Source: Acidimicrobiia bacterium (GTDB taxonomy: Bacteria; Actinomycetota; Acidimicrobiia; Acidimicrobiales; Poriferisodalaceae). From it: a stretch of 64,000 nt of DNA. Below are positions 17,761 through 26,241 of this stretch, piece by piece. Each line of letters starts with the position of its first letter. Position 1 is the first letter of the stretch. Location: assembly GCA_022820925.1 (NCBI GenBank), contig JAJEEO010000007.1, positions 62,001-126,000 of the forward strand, written 5' to 3'. The translations under genes were made by a program, and so were the position numbers. The notes beneath the pieces were generated by a model, which saw only the letters and a list, made by a program, of their open reading frames with translations, had not been told where the DNA came from and did no database searches.

Positions 17761-18179
17761 TGGCGCGCGCCACGCATCTCGCCGACACGAGCGCGCTCGC
17801 TCGATTCGACCGCCCCCACGTCGTCGCGTCAGCCGCCGCCCGCATTGCGGCGGGCCAGATCGCACTGTGCGCCCCGGTCATCTACGAACTGGGCTTGAGT
17901 GCCCGCACCGCCGCCGACTACGACGCAGCGGCGACCCGACTCGATGCCTTCGAGCGAGCGCCGACCACCGAGAGCGACTTCGGGCGTGCGCTGGACATCC
18001 AGCAGCGCCTCGTGCACCGGGGGCTTCACCGGGCGGTCTCGCTGGTCGACGCTCTCGTCGCTGCCGTCGCCGAGAGTCGAGGCCTTGTCGTACTGCACTA
18101 CGACGCCGACTTTGAGCTCATTGCCGAGATCACCGGGCAGCCCACCGAGTGGATCGTCGAACGAGGCACCGCCGACTAG
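17760..18179 (+). CDS. vapC: VapC-type PIN-domain ribonuclease toxin
   Basis: PIN-domain RNase of 139 aa, the toxin half of a type II toxin-antitoxin pair. The four acidic residues expected to bind Mg2+ are present: Asp9 (LADTSAL), Glu43 (VIYELGLS), Asp97 (SLVDALVAAVAE) and Asp115/117 (HYDADFELIA). VapC enzymes cleave tRNA or rRNA when freed from VapB. The start is GTG, overlapping the antitoxin stop by one nucleotide. The gene looks intact and the pair sits outside the main defence island. Confidence 0.9.
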   Translation: MARATHLADTSALARFDRPHVVASAAARIAAGQIALCAPVIYELGLSARTAADYDAAATRLDAFERAPTTESDFGRALDIQQRLVHRGLHRAVSLVDALVAAVAESRGLVVLHYDADFELIAEITGQPTEWIVERGTAD

Positions 18180-18318
18180 CACGCTGAAGGCGACCGACAG
18201 TCTTCGAACGCACCTGCCTCGGCATGGGCCGCGGCCCCGGCCCGCTCTCAGCAGAAAACCCCACGCAATCTGGCACTATGGGGCGCATATACATGACAGC
18301 GCAGTGCAAGGGAGCTCG

Positions 18319-19320
18319 ATGAGCTTGCGACGCAAGTGGCGACGATCAACTCCGAAACTGCTGGCGGCCGTCATCGTCGCAGCAGTGCTCGCCACCAGCG
18401 CGTGCGGGGGCTCGCCCGATCAAGAAGTGATCGCCGGCAACCAGGCCGACGGTCTGGCCGGCGTCGACCGACCCGATCCATCAGAGCTCAGCGCCCGGGA
18501 ACTCGTGATCGCGGCCATGAACGCCCAAGTCGGCGAATCGAGCCGTGGCAGCGCCACCACACGCATTGATGACGTGGACGGTCCCACGATGGAGATGGAG
18601 ATCGACGAACTCGGCAACACGCGCATCACGCAGTTCCAGCAGTTGGTACCGGAAGACCCAGATTTGCTGAGTTCCTCTGAGGTCCTCGTGGTTGACGGCG
18701 TGGGCTACATCCGGTTCAGCATTCCCGAGGAGCTGCTCGGCGAGTCAGGCATCGAGATTCCCGACGGCTGGATGACGATGGGTCGCGAGACCATGGAGTT
18801 GTTCGGCTTCAGTTGCGGGCCTCCGGTACCGGGTTCGGGACTCGGCACCGAAGAGTGCGCGCCGCCGAACGACCTCTCTGACATGACGGACTTCGTGCTG
18901 GAAGCGACCGTCGCCGGGCTCGAAACCGTGCGCGGTGTCGAGACACACAGAGTCGTATCGGCGCTCGATTTCAAATCGCTCATGGAATCGGTTCTGGATG
19001 ACAGCCCTGATGTCGGAATCATGGATCTGATCGTCGCCATGATGCCCAGCGCGCTGCCGGTCGAGCTCTGGATTGACGATGACCTCCGAATGCATCGCAT
19101 GACCATGGACCTCACGCTGAACGTCGAGGCGTTGGGGGAAGAGATCGGTGAGGTGCCGACAGCGATCGTTGTGATGGACTTCTACGATTTTGGTGCCGAC
19201 ATCATCATTGAGGCGCCCCCGCCTGATGAAATCGTCGGCGAGGTGGGCGACTGGTTCGAGCAGCTGGGAATCCTGGGTCTGTTCGGCGATCCGAGCGTCG
19301 ATCCGATCACCGCGGCATAG
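18319..19320 (+). CDS. hypothetical lipoprotein (twin of the next gene)
   Basis: Lipoprotein of 333 aa: a basic N-terminus (RRKWRRSTPKLL), a hydrophobic helix and the lipobox ATSACGGS place it on the outer face of the membrane. The mature part alternates beta strands and acidic loops, including EVLVVDGVGYIRFSIPEELL, a Cys pair region FGFSCGPPVPG...TEECAPP, and the C-terminal DFYDFGADIIIEAPPPDEIVG. The layout recalls the LppX/LprG-type lipid-carrier lipoproteins of actinobacteria, but the similarity is only by eye. GGAG lies 5-8 nt before the ATG. The next gene encodes a clear paralogue. Function unknown. Confidence 0.75.
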   Translation: MSLRRKWRRSTPKLLAAVIVAAVLATSACGGSPDQEVIAGNQADGLAGVDRPDPSELSARELVIAAMNAQVGESSRGSATTRIDDVDGPTMEMEIDELGNTRITQFQQLVPEDPDLLSSSEVLVVDGVGYIRFSIPEELLGESGIEIPDGWMTMGRETMELFGFSCGPPVPGSGLGTEECAPPNDLSDMTDFVLEATVAGLETVRGVETHRVVSALDFKSLMESVLDDSPDVGIMDLIVAMMPSALPVELWIDDDLRMHRMTMDLTLNVEALGEEIGEVPTAIVVMDFYDFGADIIIEAPPPDEIVGEVGDWFEQLGILGLFGDPSVDPITAA

Positions 19321-19446
19321 CTGTCGGCGCCCGCTCGGGCCGAAATAGGTGACCGTCTGCGGACATGACCTACTGAGATACTGGCTGCAGGCCGGTTCGT
19401 ATCCGCGGTGCCCGGCAGATGGCGCCACCGCTCCGGCGAGGAGATG

Positions 19447-20487
19447 ATGAACGTGAAGGCTCGCAAGGCGAGGCTCGCGATGGCTGTCGCGGCCCTGGCG
19501 CTGTTTGCTGCTGCATGCTGTGGCACTGATGACGGAGATGGGGGAGATGCCGCTACGCAGGCGACATCTGCGCCGACAACTACCGCAGCCGCTCCCACAA
19601 CAACGGCCCCGCCGGCAACGACCGCGGCCGCCAGCGAGCTGCCGACCGATGCGATGGGCTTGCTGATCGCCGCAATCGAGAACAGCGCCGTGCCGTCGGT
19701 GCGCGGCGAGATGCGCCTCAGCATGGCCGAGATGGCGAGCGTAGCCGTGCAGTTCGCAACAGACGGCAACCAGAACCGCTCGATCACGATGCACTTTGCG
19801 GAGATGACCGGACCCGACGGGGAGGGTCCGGGAATCGAGATCCGATTCGTCGACGGCGATCAGTACGTGCAGTTCGTGGTCCCCGAGGGCATGCAAGGAC
19901 TCGTCGGCGACGCGATGCCCGAAGGGTGGTTCACGCTCGACCTAGAGACGGCCGCCCGAGTGGGAATCGTGTGCCCCTCGCCCATGCCCGGCGGGGCGCC
20001 GACGGGTGGCGTGTGCCAGCTTCCCAACGACAGCACCTTCATGATCGAGCACGTGACCGGCGCCGAGATCGTCGGTCAGGACGACCTCGACGGGCTGGCT
20101 GTCACCCACGTTCGGTTCACCGTCGATGCGGCGGCACTGGTGGCGCAAACCGTGGCCACGCTCGGAGGCGGCGAAGGCGCTGGGGGCCTGCTTCCCTTCG
20201 GCGACGACTTCGGCCCCGACGAGTTCGTCTTTGACACCTGGATCGACGGCGACGTCCTCATCAGGCGCCTGAGCCTCGACTTGGGCGCCGCCATGGAAGA
20301 ACTCCGGGGCGATGCAGACGGGACCGAATCGGACGACTTCGCAGATGCCTTCGCCAGCCTGTTCGACATCACGAACGTCATCGATTACTACGACTACGGT
20401 GCCGACATCATCATCGAGGCACCACCCGCAAGCGAGATCATTGGCGATTTCGGCGCAATGATGGGCGCGGGAATGGGAGCCGGCTGA
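19447..20487 (+). CDS. hypothetical lipoprotein (paralogue of the preceding gene)
   Basis: Lipoprotein of about 346 aa with signal ARLAMAVAALALFAAACCG (lipobox AAAC) and a Thr/Ala/Pro linker to about residue 65. It shares with the preceding gene the stretch around YVQFVVPEGMQG, a Cys-containing loop (GIVCPSP...GGVCQLPND) and the nearly identical C-terminal DYYDYGADIIIEAPPASEIIG, so the two arose by tandem duplication. AGGAG sits close before two consecutive ATGs (19444, 19447), with a GTG at 19453; the exact start is uncertain. It may carry a hydrophobic ligand like LppX-type proteins, but this is a guess. Confidence 0.75.
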   Translation: MNVKARKARLAMAVAALALFAAACCGTDDGDGGDAATQATSAPTTTAAAPTTTAPPATTAAASELPTDAMGLLIAAIENSAVPSVRGEMRLSMAEMASVAVQFATDGNQNRSITMHFAEMTGPDGEGPGIEIRFVDGDQYVQFVVPEGMQGLVGDAMPEGWFTLDLETAARVGIVCPSPMPGGAPTGGVCQLPNDSTFMIEHVTGAEIVGQDDLDGLAVTHVRFTVDAAALVAQTVATLGGGEGAGGLLPFGDDFGPDEFVFDTWIDGDVLIRRLSLDLGAAMEELRGDADGTESDDFADAFASLFDITNVIDYYDYGADIIIEAPPASEIIGDFGAMMGAGMGAG

Positions 20488-20580
20488 CGGGGGTTGTTCT
20501 GGGCCGCGGTGCGCCCGAACGTCGTGTGACCGGCGCGTGTCAGACTGCCGCGTAGACAGCAGTCCGATCGGGGAGCGGCA

Positions 20581-21387
20581 ATGTCGGCAGATTCGCAGAT
20601 CGTCTTGGAGACCGTGCGGGTGGACGGCGATGGGCCGGTGCGCCACTTGGTGCTGAACCGGCCCGAGGTTCACAACGCCGTCAACTCCCAGCTGATCGCC
20701 GACGTTCACGCTGCATGCCTGGCGCTGGACGCCGACCCGAGCGTGCGGGTGGTGATCGTGCGCGGCGAGGGGCGCAGCCTGTCCTCAGGGGCAGATCTGA
20801 AGCAGGGACGGGGCACCAGCCTCGACGCCATGCTGGGCTCCAAGGCGGGCGCCCGCATGTACGACACGCTGATGCACCTCAACGCGATCACGATCTGCCT
20901 GTGCCACGGTTACATGATCGGCGGGGGAGGGGTGCTGCCGGCAGCCTGCGACTTCCGCATCGGCAGCCCGTCGATGAGCCTGACGCTCAACGAGGTCAGC
21001 ATCGGCTTCAACCTGACATGGCACTCGGTGCCTGCGCTGGTGAATCTGGTGGGGCCGCACCGGGCCAAAGAGATGCTGATCCTCGGGCGCACCTACGGGA
21101 TGGAAGAGCTCGACGGGTGGGGCTTCTTCACCGAGACGGTGTCGAGCGACGACGAACTGGTGTCCGCGGCCGAGCGACTGGCCGCGGCCGTCGTGAACCA
21201 GCCGCCAGTGCCGGTGACGTCGTCGAAGGCGTCGATCAACGCGCAGGCAATGCCGCTGGGACGGGCCATCAACCACCTCGACCACGTGGCCGTCGGCTAC
21301 ATGGGCAAGAGCGAGAGCTCCCGCACCGCCGTACGCAGCTACTTCGACCGCGACGATCCCGACGCCCGCACCTGGTCCGACGACTGA
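20581..21387 (+). CDS. enoyl-CoA hydratase/isomerase family protein
   Basis: Crotonase-fold protein of 268 aa. It has the N-terminal RHLVLNRPEVHNAVNSQLI, the first oxyanion loop GRSLSSGADLKQG, and the second, GYMIGGGGVLPAACDFRIGS, which together stabilise the thioester enolate. NEVSIGFNL follows at the position where hydratases hold a catalytic Glu, so hydration or isomerisation of an enoyl-CoA is plausible. GGGGAGCGGCA is immediately upstream of the ATG. It stands between the lipoprotein pair and a membrane-anchored cupredoxin-like gene; no linked thiolase or dehydrogenase is adjacent. Confidence 0.88.
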   Translation: MSADSQIVLETVRVDGDGPVRHLVLNRPEVHNAVNSQLIADVHAACLALDADPSVRVVIVRGEGRSLSSGADLKQGRGTSLDAMLGSKAGARMYDTLMHLNAITICLCHGYMIGGGGVLPAACDFRIGSPSMSLTLNEVSIGFNLTWHSVPALVNLVGPHRAKEMLILGRTYGMEELDGWGFFTETVSSDDELVSAAERLAAAVVNQPPVPVTSSKASINAQAMPLGRAINHLDHVAVGYMGKSESSRTAVRSYFDRDDPDARTWSDD

Positions 21388-21427
21388 GCGGGACGGCTCG
21401 GCACGACGCGCCTGAGAGGATGGACGC

Positions 21428-21934
21428 GTGATCGAGCGGCGCAGCGCCTCGTCGCCGAAAGGGGCGGATGGCGAGCGAGACGCCTCCGCGATCCCGAGCG
21501 CCAATTCAGGCGACAACGATGAGCAGATCGGGACGCCAGCTGTGCGCCCGCTGCAACGGCGTGACCGGGGCTGGCCGAACCAGCGCACCCTGCTGCTGTA
21601 CCTGATCGGCGGGCTGCTGATCGCGGCGATCCCCGTGGTGGTGGCGCGCTTCGTCGACCAGCCCCCCGGCGACACCTACACCATCGACATCCCGCCGGGG
21701 ACGGCCGCCGCGATCGCAGCCGGGCAAGACGTGGAGGTCATTCCCGACGAGCTGGACTTCACGCTGCGCGACACGCTGATCATCGTGAACCGTGACTCGA
21801 CGGCGCACACCATCGGCCCGTTCGAGATCGGGCCCGGCGAACAATCCGAGCACTCATTCAACGAGGTGGCTGCCATCAGCGCCTACTGCTCGCTGCACCC
21901 GTCGGGCAGCATCAGCATCTCCATCGGCGAGTGA
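21428..21934 (+). CDS. membrane-anchored cupredoxin-like protein
   Basis: Protein of 168 aa (GTG start) with a charged cytoplasmic segment of about 52 residues, one transmembrane helix (TLLLYLIGGLLIAAIPVVVARF), and an external domain resembling a cupredoxin. That domain has LDFTLRDTLIIVNRDSTAHTIGPF, giving one possible His ligand, and AISAYCSLHPSGSISISIGE, giving Cys and His as in type-1 copper sites. The axial Met that normally follows C-x2-H is absent, so the site may bind copper differently or not at all. It is a single gene, 40 nt after the enoyl-CoA hydratase gene. Confidence 0.72.
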   Translation: MIERRSASSPKGADGERDASAIPSANSGDNDEQIGTPAVRPLQRRDRGWPNQRTLLLYLIGGLLIAAIPVVVARFVDQPPGDTYTIDIPPGTAAAIAAGQDVEVIPDELDFTLRDTLIIVNRDSTAHTIGPFEIGPGEQSEHSFNEVAAISAYCSLHPSGSISISIGE

Positions 21935-21983
21935 GCCAGAGCGGCCAAGTGCCGCTGCGCGAGCGTCGACCAGCGGCGCGCCG

Positions 21984-22862
21984 CTATCCCTCCCGGCAGG
22001 CTGGCAACGCTTCGTCGGCGAACTGCACGACCGCATCCTCGGGGCGGCCCATGCGCAGCGCCGCGGTGTTGACCAGCAAACGCTGCACGCCATGTTCGCG
22101 GTAGATCTCGAGCCCTTCGAGTCCCTCGCGGTGGTAATTCCAGTATGCGGTCAGCGCCAGGTCGGCCGGGTCACGCCCCTGCCGGTCGCACTCGGCGTGC
22201 ATCTCGCCGATCAGGCGCTTGAAGTCGTCGAGATCCTTGTGGATCACGTACCAGCCGTCGCCCCGGGCCACCAGGCGGCGGATGGCCGGCGGCGTCGTGC
22301 CGCCGATGAGCAGCGGCATGCGGGGCCGCTGGGCCGGTGTCGGCAGCATCGAGAACCCCGTCCAGTCCAGGAACTCGCCCCGGAAATCCACGTCCTCGCC
22401 GGTCCACGCGGCGGTCATGGCGTCGATGTACTCGTCGGCCCGGGCGCCCCGACGGTCGAACCGCACCCCGAGCGCGTCGAATTCCTCTTCCAGCCAGCCC
22501 ACGCCGATGCCCAGCTCCAGCCGGCCGCCCGACAGGTGATCCAGCGATGACGCCTGCTTGGCGAAGTACAGGGCGTTGGCCTGGGTGACGATGTTGACGC
22601 CGGTGCCGAGCCGCAGGTGCTGCGTTGCCCCGGCAACGAAGGTCAGGGCGATGAAGGGGTCGGTGAAGCCCTGGTCTGACGGGATCGACAGCTTGCCGCT
22701 GGGGTTGTACGGGTACCGGCTCTCGTAGTCGTGCGGCACGATCACGTGCTCGAACGTCCACACCGATTCGTAGCCGAGCTCCTCGAGCTGCTGGGCGAAC
22801 GACCGCAGGTAGGTGGGGTCGAGGTAGGCGGCCGAGTTGATGGGTGTGATGCCGACGTGCAT
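21984..22862 (-). CDS. LLM-class flavin/F420-dependent oxidoreductase
   Basis: Luciferase-like TIM-barrel oxidoreductase of 292 aa. It begins HVGITPINSAAYLDP and contains LEELGYESVWTFEHVIVP, FIALTFVAGATQHLRLGTGV and LDHLSGGRLELGIGVGW, the standard signature of the F420-dependent TIGR03619-type subgroup. These enzymes oxidise or reduce alcohols and ring compounds with F420 or FMN. The chosen ATG is 22862; further upstream the frame is only repeat-rich intergenic DNA. Convergent with the cupredoxin-like gene and divergent from the MFS gene. Confidence 0.88.
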   Translation of the reverse strand: MHVGITPINSAAYLDPTYLRSFAQQLEELGYESVWTFEHVIVPHDYESRYPYNPSGKLSIPSDQGFTDPFIALTFVAGATQHLRLGTGVNIVTQANALYFAKQASSLDHLSGGRLELGIGVGWLEEEFDALGVRFDRRGARADEYIDAMTAAWTGEDVDFRGEFLDWTGFSMLPTPAQRPRMPLLIGGTTPPAIRRLVARGDGWYVIHKDLDDFKRLIGEMHAECDRQGRDPADLALTAYWNYHREGLEGLEIYREHGVQRLLVNTAALRMGRPEDAVVQFADEALPACREG

Positions 22863-22902
22863 CTGCGGGACTGTACGCAACACCCGTGGTGGGCGACGGT
22901 GG

Positions 22903-22936
22903 CCCCGCCAGCCCCGCCAGCCCCGCCAGCCCGCCA
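22903..22936. repeat. short tandem repeat, three copies of a 9-bp unit
   Basis: Three perfect copies of CCCCGCCAG follow one another (22903-22911, 22912-22920, 22921-22929), and a degenerate fourth copy follows. They lie in the 139-nt gap between the divergent LLM oxidoreductase and MFS genes, so they could affect spacing of the promoters or be a slippage-prone tract. Confidence 0.85.
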
Positions 22937-23001
22937 CGGCCGCTGGGCCCAGCACTCCGCGCAGTCCTGCATGCGGCAGCCGAGTGCGCCAAGCTGTTGC
23001 G

Positions 23002-24363
23002 ATGCGGGACGAAGCTGCCCTCAACGGCACTGTCTTCGCAGTGCGGCGCGCCTCGATGTACTCGCGCTCAGATCAAGAGCGCATCCAGCGCCGCACGGTC
23101 GTCGTTCTCATCGCGAGCCAGGCCGCCGGCGGCTTCGGCCTGGTCGCCACCTACATCGTGAGCGCGCTGCTGGCGAAGGACATCACCGGCAGCGCCACGC
23201 TCGGCACCATCGCTGCAAGCTGCCTGTCGATCGGCTCGGCGTCGGTTGCGGTGCCGATGTCGCGACTGATGAATCGCTACGGGCGCCGCTCGGGTCTGCG
23301 CTTCGGCTACCTGGTCGGCGCCGCCGGAGCGCTGTCGGCAGTGCTGGGCGCAATCCTGCTGAATTACCCGCTGCTGTGCCTGGGGGTGTTCGGTGCGGGG
23401 GCCGGCAATGCGGCCAACCTCGCGACCCGGTATGCCGCTTCGGACTTGTCCACCGAGCAGCGCCGCGCCAGCACCATCAGCATGATCGTGTGGGCGACGA
23501 CGTTCGGTTCGACTGCGGGCTCTGCGGTGTCTGGCTTTGCCAGCGAGGTCGGCGTCGCGTTCGGGCTTCCCGACAAGACCGGCTCCTATGTGTTCGCCGG
23601 CATCATGTTCCTGATCGCAGCTGCGATCATCGAAGTCTTCCTGCGGCCCGATCCGATGCACGTCGCCAGCGAGCTGTCTGAGGCCGGCGACGGCGCTGCC
23701 GCCAAAGAGCCCTCGCTGCCCGCCCCTTCGACACGCGAGGCGATCTCGCTGATCTGGCAGCGGCCCGAGGCTCGGCTGGCAGTGCTGGCGATGATCGTCA
23801 GCCAGGTGACCATGGTGGGTGTCATGGCGCTGACGCCGTTGCACATGGATGCAGGCGGCCAGTCTCAGAACGTCATCGGCTACATGATGGCGTTTCACAT
23901 CCTGGGCATGTACTTGTTCTCGCCCGTGGTGGGTCGTCTCACCGACAGGATCGGCAGCTACCCGATGCTGTTCATTGCCGGCGGCCTGTGCACCTGGGGT
24001 GCCTACTGGGCTGCGATCACGCCGCCAGCCGGGGCGCTGGGCGTGTTCATGGGGAATTTCCTGGTGGGCCTGGGCTGGTGCTTCGGGGTGGTTGCGGCGT
24101 CGAACTTGATGGTGGCTCTGTATCCGATCCACCAGCGAGTCTCGGTTCAGGGTGTCGGCGACTTCGCGATGCTCGCTTCGGGGGCGGTGGCTGGTCTGAG
24201 TTCGGGGGCGCTGTATTCGGTTTTCCAGTACAGCGGTGTGAACTACGCGAATGCGCTGTTCGGCGTGGCGTTGATCCTGGCCACGTTCCTCACCTACACC
24301 GGCGTGCGCCGCTCGATGCGCCGCCCGCACCACCAGCAGCCCGCAGTCGCCGTCGGCGGCTGA
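23002..24363 (+). CDS. MFS transporter
   Basis: Major facilitator superfamily permease of about 453 aa with 12 hydrophobic segments. The cytoplasmic loop between helices 2 and 3 reads SRLMNRYGRRSGLRFGY, the conserved MFS motif A in the first half, and its counterpart GRLTDRIGSYPM lies in the second half, with a hydrophilic central loop around residues 220-250. The type resembles YajR/drug-efflux-like exporters; the substrate is unknown. The start is uncertain: ATG at 23002 or 23056, neither with a strong ribosome site. It is divergent from the LLM oxidoreductase gene. Confidence 0.85.
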   Translation: MRDEAALNGTVFAVRRASMYSRSDQERIQRRTVVVLIASQAAGGFGLVATYIVSALLAKDITGSATLGTIAASCLSIGSASVAVPMSRLMNRYGRRSGLRFGYLVGAAGALSAVLGAILLNYPLLCLGVFGAGAGNAANLATRYAASDLSTEQRRASTISMIVWATTFGSTAGSAVSGFASEVGVAFGLPDKTGSYVFAGIMFLIAAAIIEVFLRPDPMHVASELSEAGDGAAAKEPSLPAPSTREAISLIWQRPEARLAVLAMIVSQVTMVGVMALTPLHMDAGGQSQNVIGYMMAFHILGMYLFSPVVGRLTDRIGSYPMLFIAGGLCTWGAYWAAITPPAGALGVFMGNFLVGLGWCFGVVAASNLMVALYPIHQRVSVQGVGDFAMLASGAVAGLSSGALYSVFQYSGVNYANALFGVALILATFLTYTGVRRSMRRPHHQQPAVAVGG

Positions 24364-24458
24364 GCCGCTGCGCCACGGGCACGTCGATTCGTCCAGCGAC
24401 CGATGAACGGGCTGCTGCTGCACAGCCGGCTCGGCCGCGTTGCGCGCCGTCGCGCCCC

Positions 24459-25301
24459 CTACGGCGCAGTGAAGCTGTAGGCGCGCTCGCCGTTCAGGAC
24501 AACCTCGAAGGTCTCGCCCGAGATGAACCCGTCGCCGAGGTGGACAATGGCGTCGAGTTCCAGATCTCGCTCCGAGCAGTCCTGCGCCCACGGCACCGGC
24601 GCGGGCACCCAGGCCGTCACGGTGACCTCGAAGCGGCCGCCGCTGCGCACGGCTTCCTCCCTGCCGATGCGGTAACAGCCGTCCTCGCTGGAGGTCACGA
24701 ACAAGACTCGTAGGTAGCCGCTGCTCTTGGTGCCGGTCGCGCCCTCCCAGATCATGCGCACGTCGGTGGCGTGGACAGGCGTCTCGACCCGGTCGGGATC
24801 GGTACGGCTCCAGCCTGCGGGCGCCAACTCGGGCGGCGGCTCCACCATCACGAGCGTCATGTCGACTCGGCGTGGGTTGCCCCGGGTGATCACGTCGAAG
24901 GCGGTGTCGTTCGTGAAGGCCATCCGACCGTCGCCCTCGGTGATCACCGCCGAGACTGAGTAGACGTTGCGGTCGTCGATCTCGTCGCTGACGTAGCGCA
25001 GCTCGAAGTCGATCGGCACCTGACCGGGATTGCTGATGGTCTGCTCCGCGATGAGCACCGAGGCTGCATCGGCGAGGGACGTGTCGCGCAGCTGCACGGT
25101 CACGACCGCGTCGGGGCTGAGCGCGATGCGCTCCCGGTACGTGATGGTGCCGCGTACAGATGCGTCGGCGCCCGGCGGAGCAGGGGTGACCACCTCGGAG
25201 GTGTCGTCGTAGTAGCCGCATGCACCGGCGACGAACGCGCAAGCGATGGCTGCGCACCACACCCACCAGCGGTCGTTCGGGTTCCGCAGCGCCGATGTCA
25301 C
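24459..25301 (-). CDS. YbaY-like lipoprotein with extra C-terminal domain
   Basis: Lipoprotein of 280 aa. The signal peptide WWVWCAAIACAFVAGACG ends in a lipobox. The mature N-terminal half is a type III secretion pilotin/YbaY domain: VRGTITYRERIALSPDAVV, VQLRDTSLADAASVLIAEQT, PIDFELRYV and YSVSAVITEGDGRMAFTND. The C-terminal half (from about residue 170), with a Cys pair (DGCYRIG and AQDCSERD), is not part of YbaY and I do not recognise it. It starts at GTG 25301, overlapping the stop of the racemase-like gene by 4 nt, so it is the last cistron of the minus-strand catabolic operon, an odd place for an envelope lipoprotein. Confidence 0.83.
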   Translation of the reverse strand: MTSALRNPNDRWWVWCAAIACAFVAGACGYYDDTSEVVTPAPPGADASVRGTITYRERIALSPDAVVTVQLRDTSLADAASVLIAEQTISNPGQVPIDFELRYVSDEIDDRNVYSVSAVITEGDGRMAFTNDTAFDVITRGNPRRVDMTLVMVEPPPELAPAGWSRTDPDRVETPVHATDVRMIWEGATGTKSSGYLRVLFVTSSEDGCYRIGREEAVRSGGRFEVTVTAWVPAPVPWAQDCSERDLELDAIVHLGDGFISGETFEVVLNGERAYSFTAP

Positions 25302-26161
25302 GAGTCCGCTGCTGAGCTCGATTCGGGATCGCGTTGCAGCGAGGCCAGCAGCGAGCCCTGCGGGCCGAGCGGCTCGACGCCGAGCGTGCGGAAAATCCGC
25401 CAGTGCAGGCTGATGTCTGAGGAGACGATCGGCACGCCGAGCTGAGCTTCGATGTCGGCGGCCAGGCTCACGAGTCGGCGTGGCAGCCCGTCGGCGCCCC
25501 GGTAGTTGGACATGCCGTTCACCAGCACCGCGTCCACGTCGGGCGCCTTGCCCAGGGCGTGCTCGCAGGATCTCAGCGCCAGGTCGCCGGGGAAGATCCA
25601 GGTGCAGTCGTTGACCTCGTCCTGGGTGTCGTACCAGCCCTGGTCGACGAAGTTCCCCGCCCACACGACGTCGATGCCGGCACTGCGCAGGAATCGCACT
25701 ACGCCGTCGCGCCAGTCGGGCCAGAAGTACACGGCATTGAGCGCGATCCGCTCGTAGCCGTGGGCCTCGCAGGCCTCCACCAGCGTCAGGCCGGCCATGT
25801 GGAACGGCGTCTCGTACTTCTCGGAGATCTCGGCGGTGAAGCGGCGGATGTCGGCGCAGTCGGTGCCGGCGGCATGCACCCAGTTGGTGCCGACCTGCCC
25901 GACCACGTCGGCACCGCTGCCCGACAGGCAGTGCACGGTCTCTTCGAGCAAGTGAAACAGTCCGGCCCGGTCGCTGAGCCGGTGCGCGTAGCCGGGGGCG
26001 TGCAGCAGGCGGCCGTGCACGCCGACCGTCGGCGGGCACATGCGCAGGAAGTCGGTGGGTGCCGCGTCGAAATCCATCGGCGGTGCCGTGAAGCCGACCT
26101 GGTGCGGGAACAGCTTCTTCGCAGGGTCAGACCACTTGGCCGGCTTGATGGGCGTGTTCAT
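25298..26161 (-). CDS. Asp/Glu racemase or maleate-isomerase-like protein
   Basis: Protein of 287 aa with the layout of the Asp/Glu/hydantoin racemase and arylmalonate decarboxylase/maleate isomerase group: LFHLLEETVHCLSGSGADVVGQVGTNW in the first lobe, EACEAHGYERIALNAVYFWPDW at the hinge, and VDAVLVNGMSNYRG in the second lobe, then LGVPIVSSDISLHWRIFR. In typical members each lobe supplies a catalytic Cys at the VGxxC and VNGxS positions; here both places lack Cys (about residues 88-94 and 212-221). The chemistry therefore may differ. It lies in the operon 80 nt after the SDR gene and overlaps the YbaY-like gene. Confidence 0.72.
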   Translation of the reverse strand: MNTPIKPAKWSDPAKKLFPHQVGFTAPPMDFDAAPTDFLRMCPPTVGVHGRLLHAPGYAHRLSDRAGLFHLLEETVHCLSGSGADVVGQVGTNWVHAAGTDCADIRRFTAEISEKYETPFHMAGLTLVEACEAHGYERIALNAVYFWPDWRDGVVRFLRSAGIDVVWAGNFVDQGWYDTQDEVNDCTWIFPGDLALRSCEHALGKAPDVDAVLVNGMSNYRGADGLPRRLVSLAADIEAQLGVPIVSSDISLHWRIFRTLGVEPLGPQGSLLASLQRDPESSSAADS

Positions 26162-26241
26162 CGGATGTGCGTCCTTGCTGCCGGTGTTGTGCCGGTGCTC
26201 CGTCGGGCTGCGGGCGGTGACGTGCGGCAGCGGGCCGGCAT

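Noticed and set aside
23068..25266. 732-codon minus-strand frame over the MFS gene and the YbaY-like gene
   Set aside because: Runs across unrelated genes on both strands; no domain, strongly biased composition.
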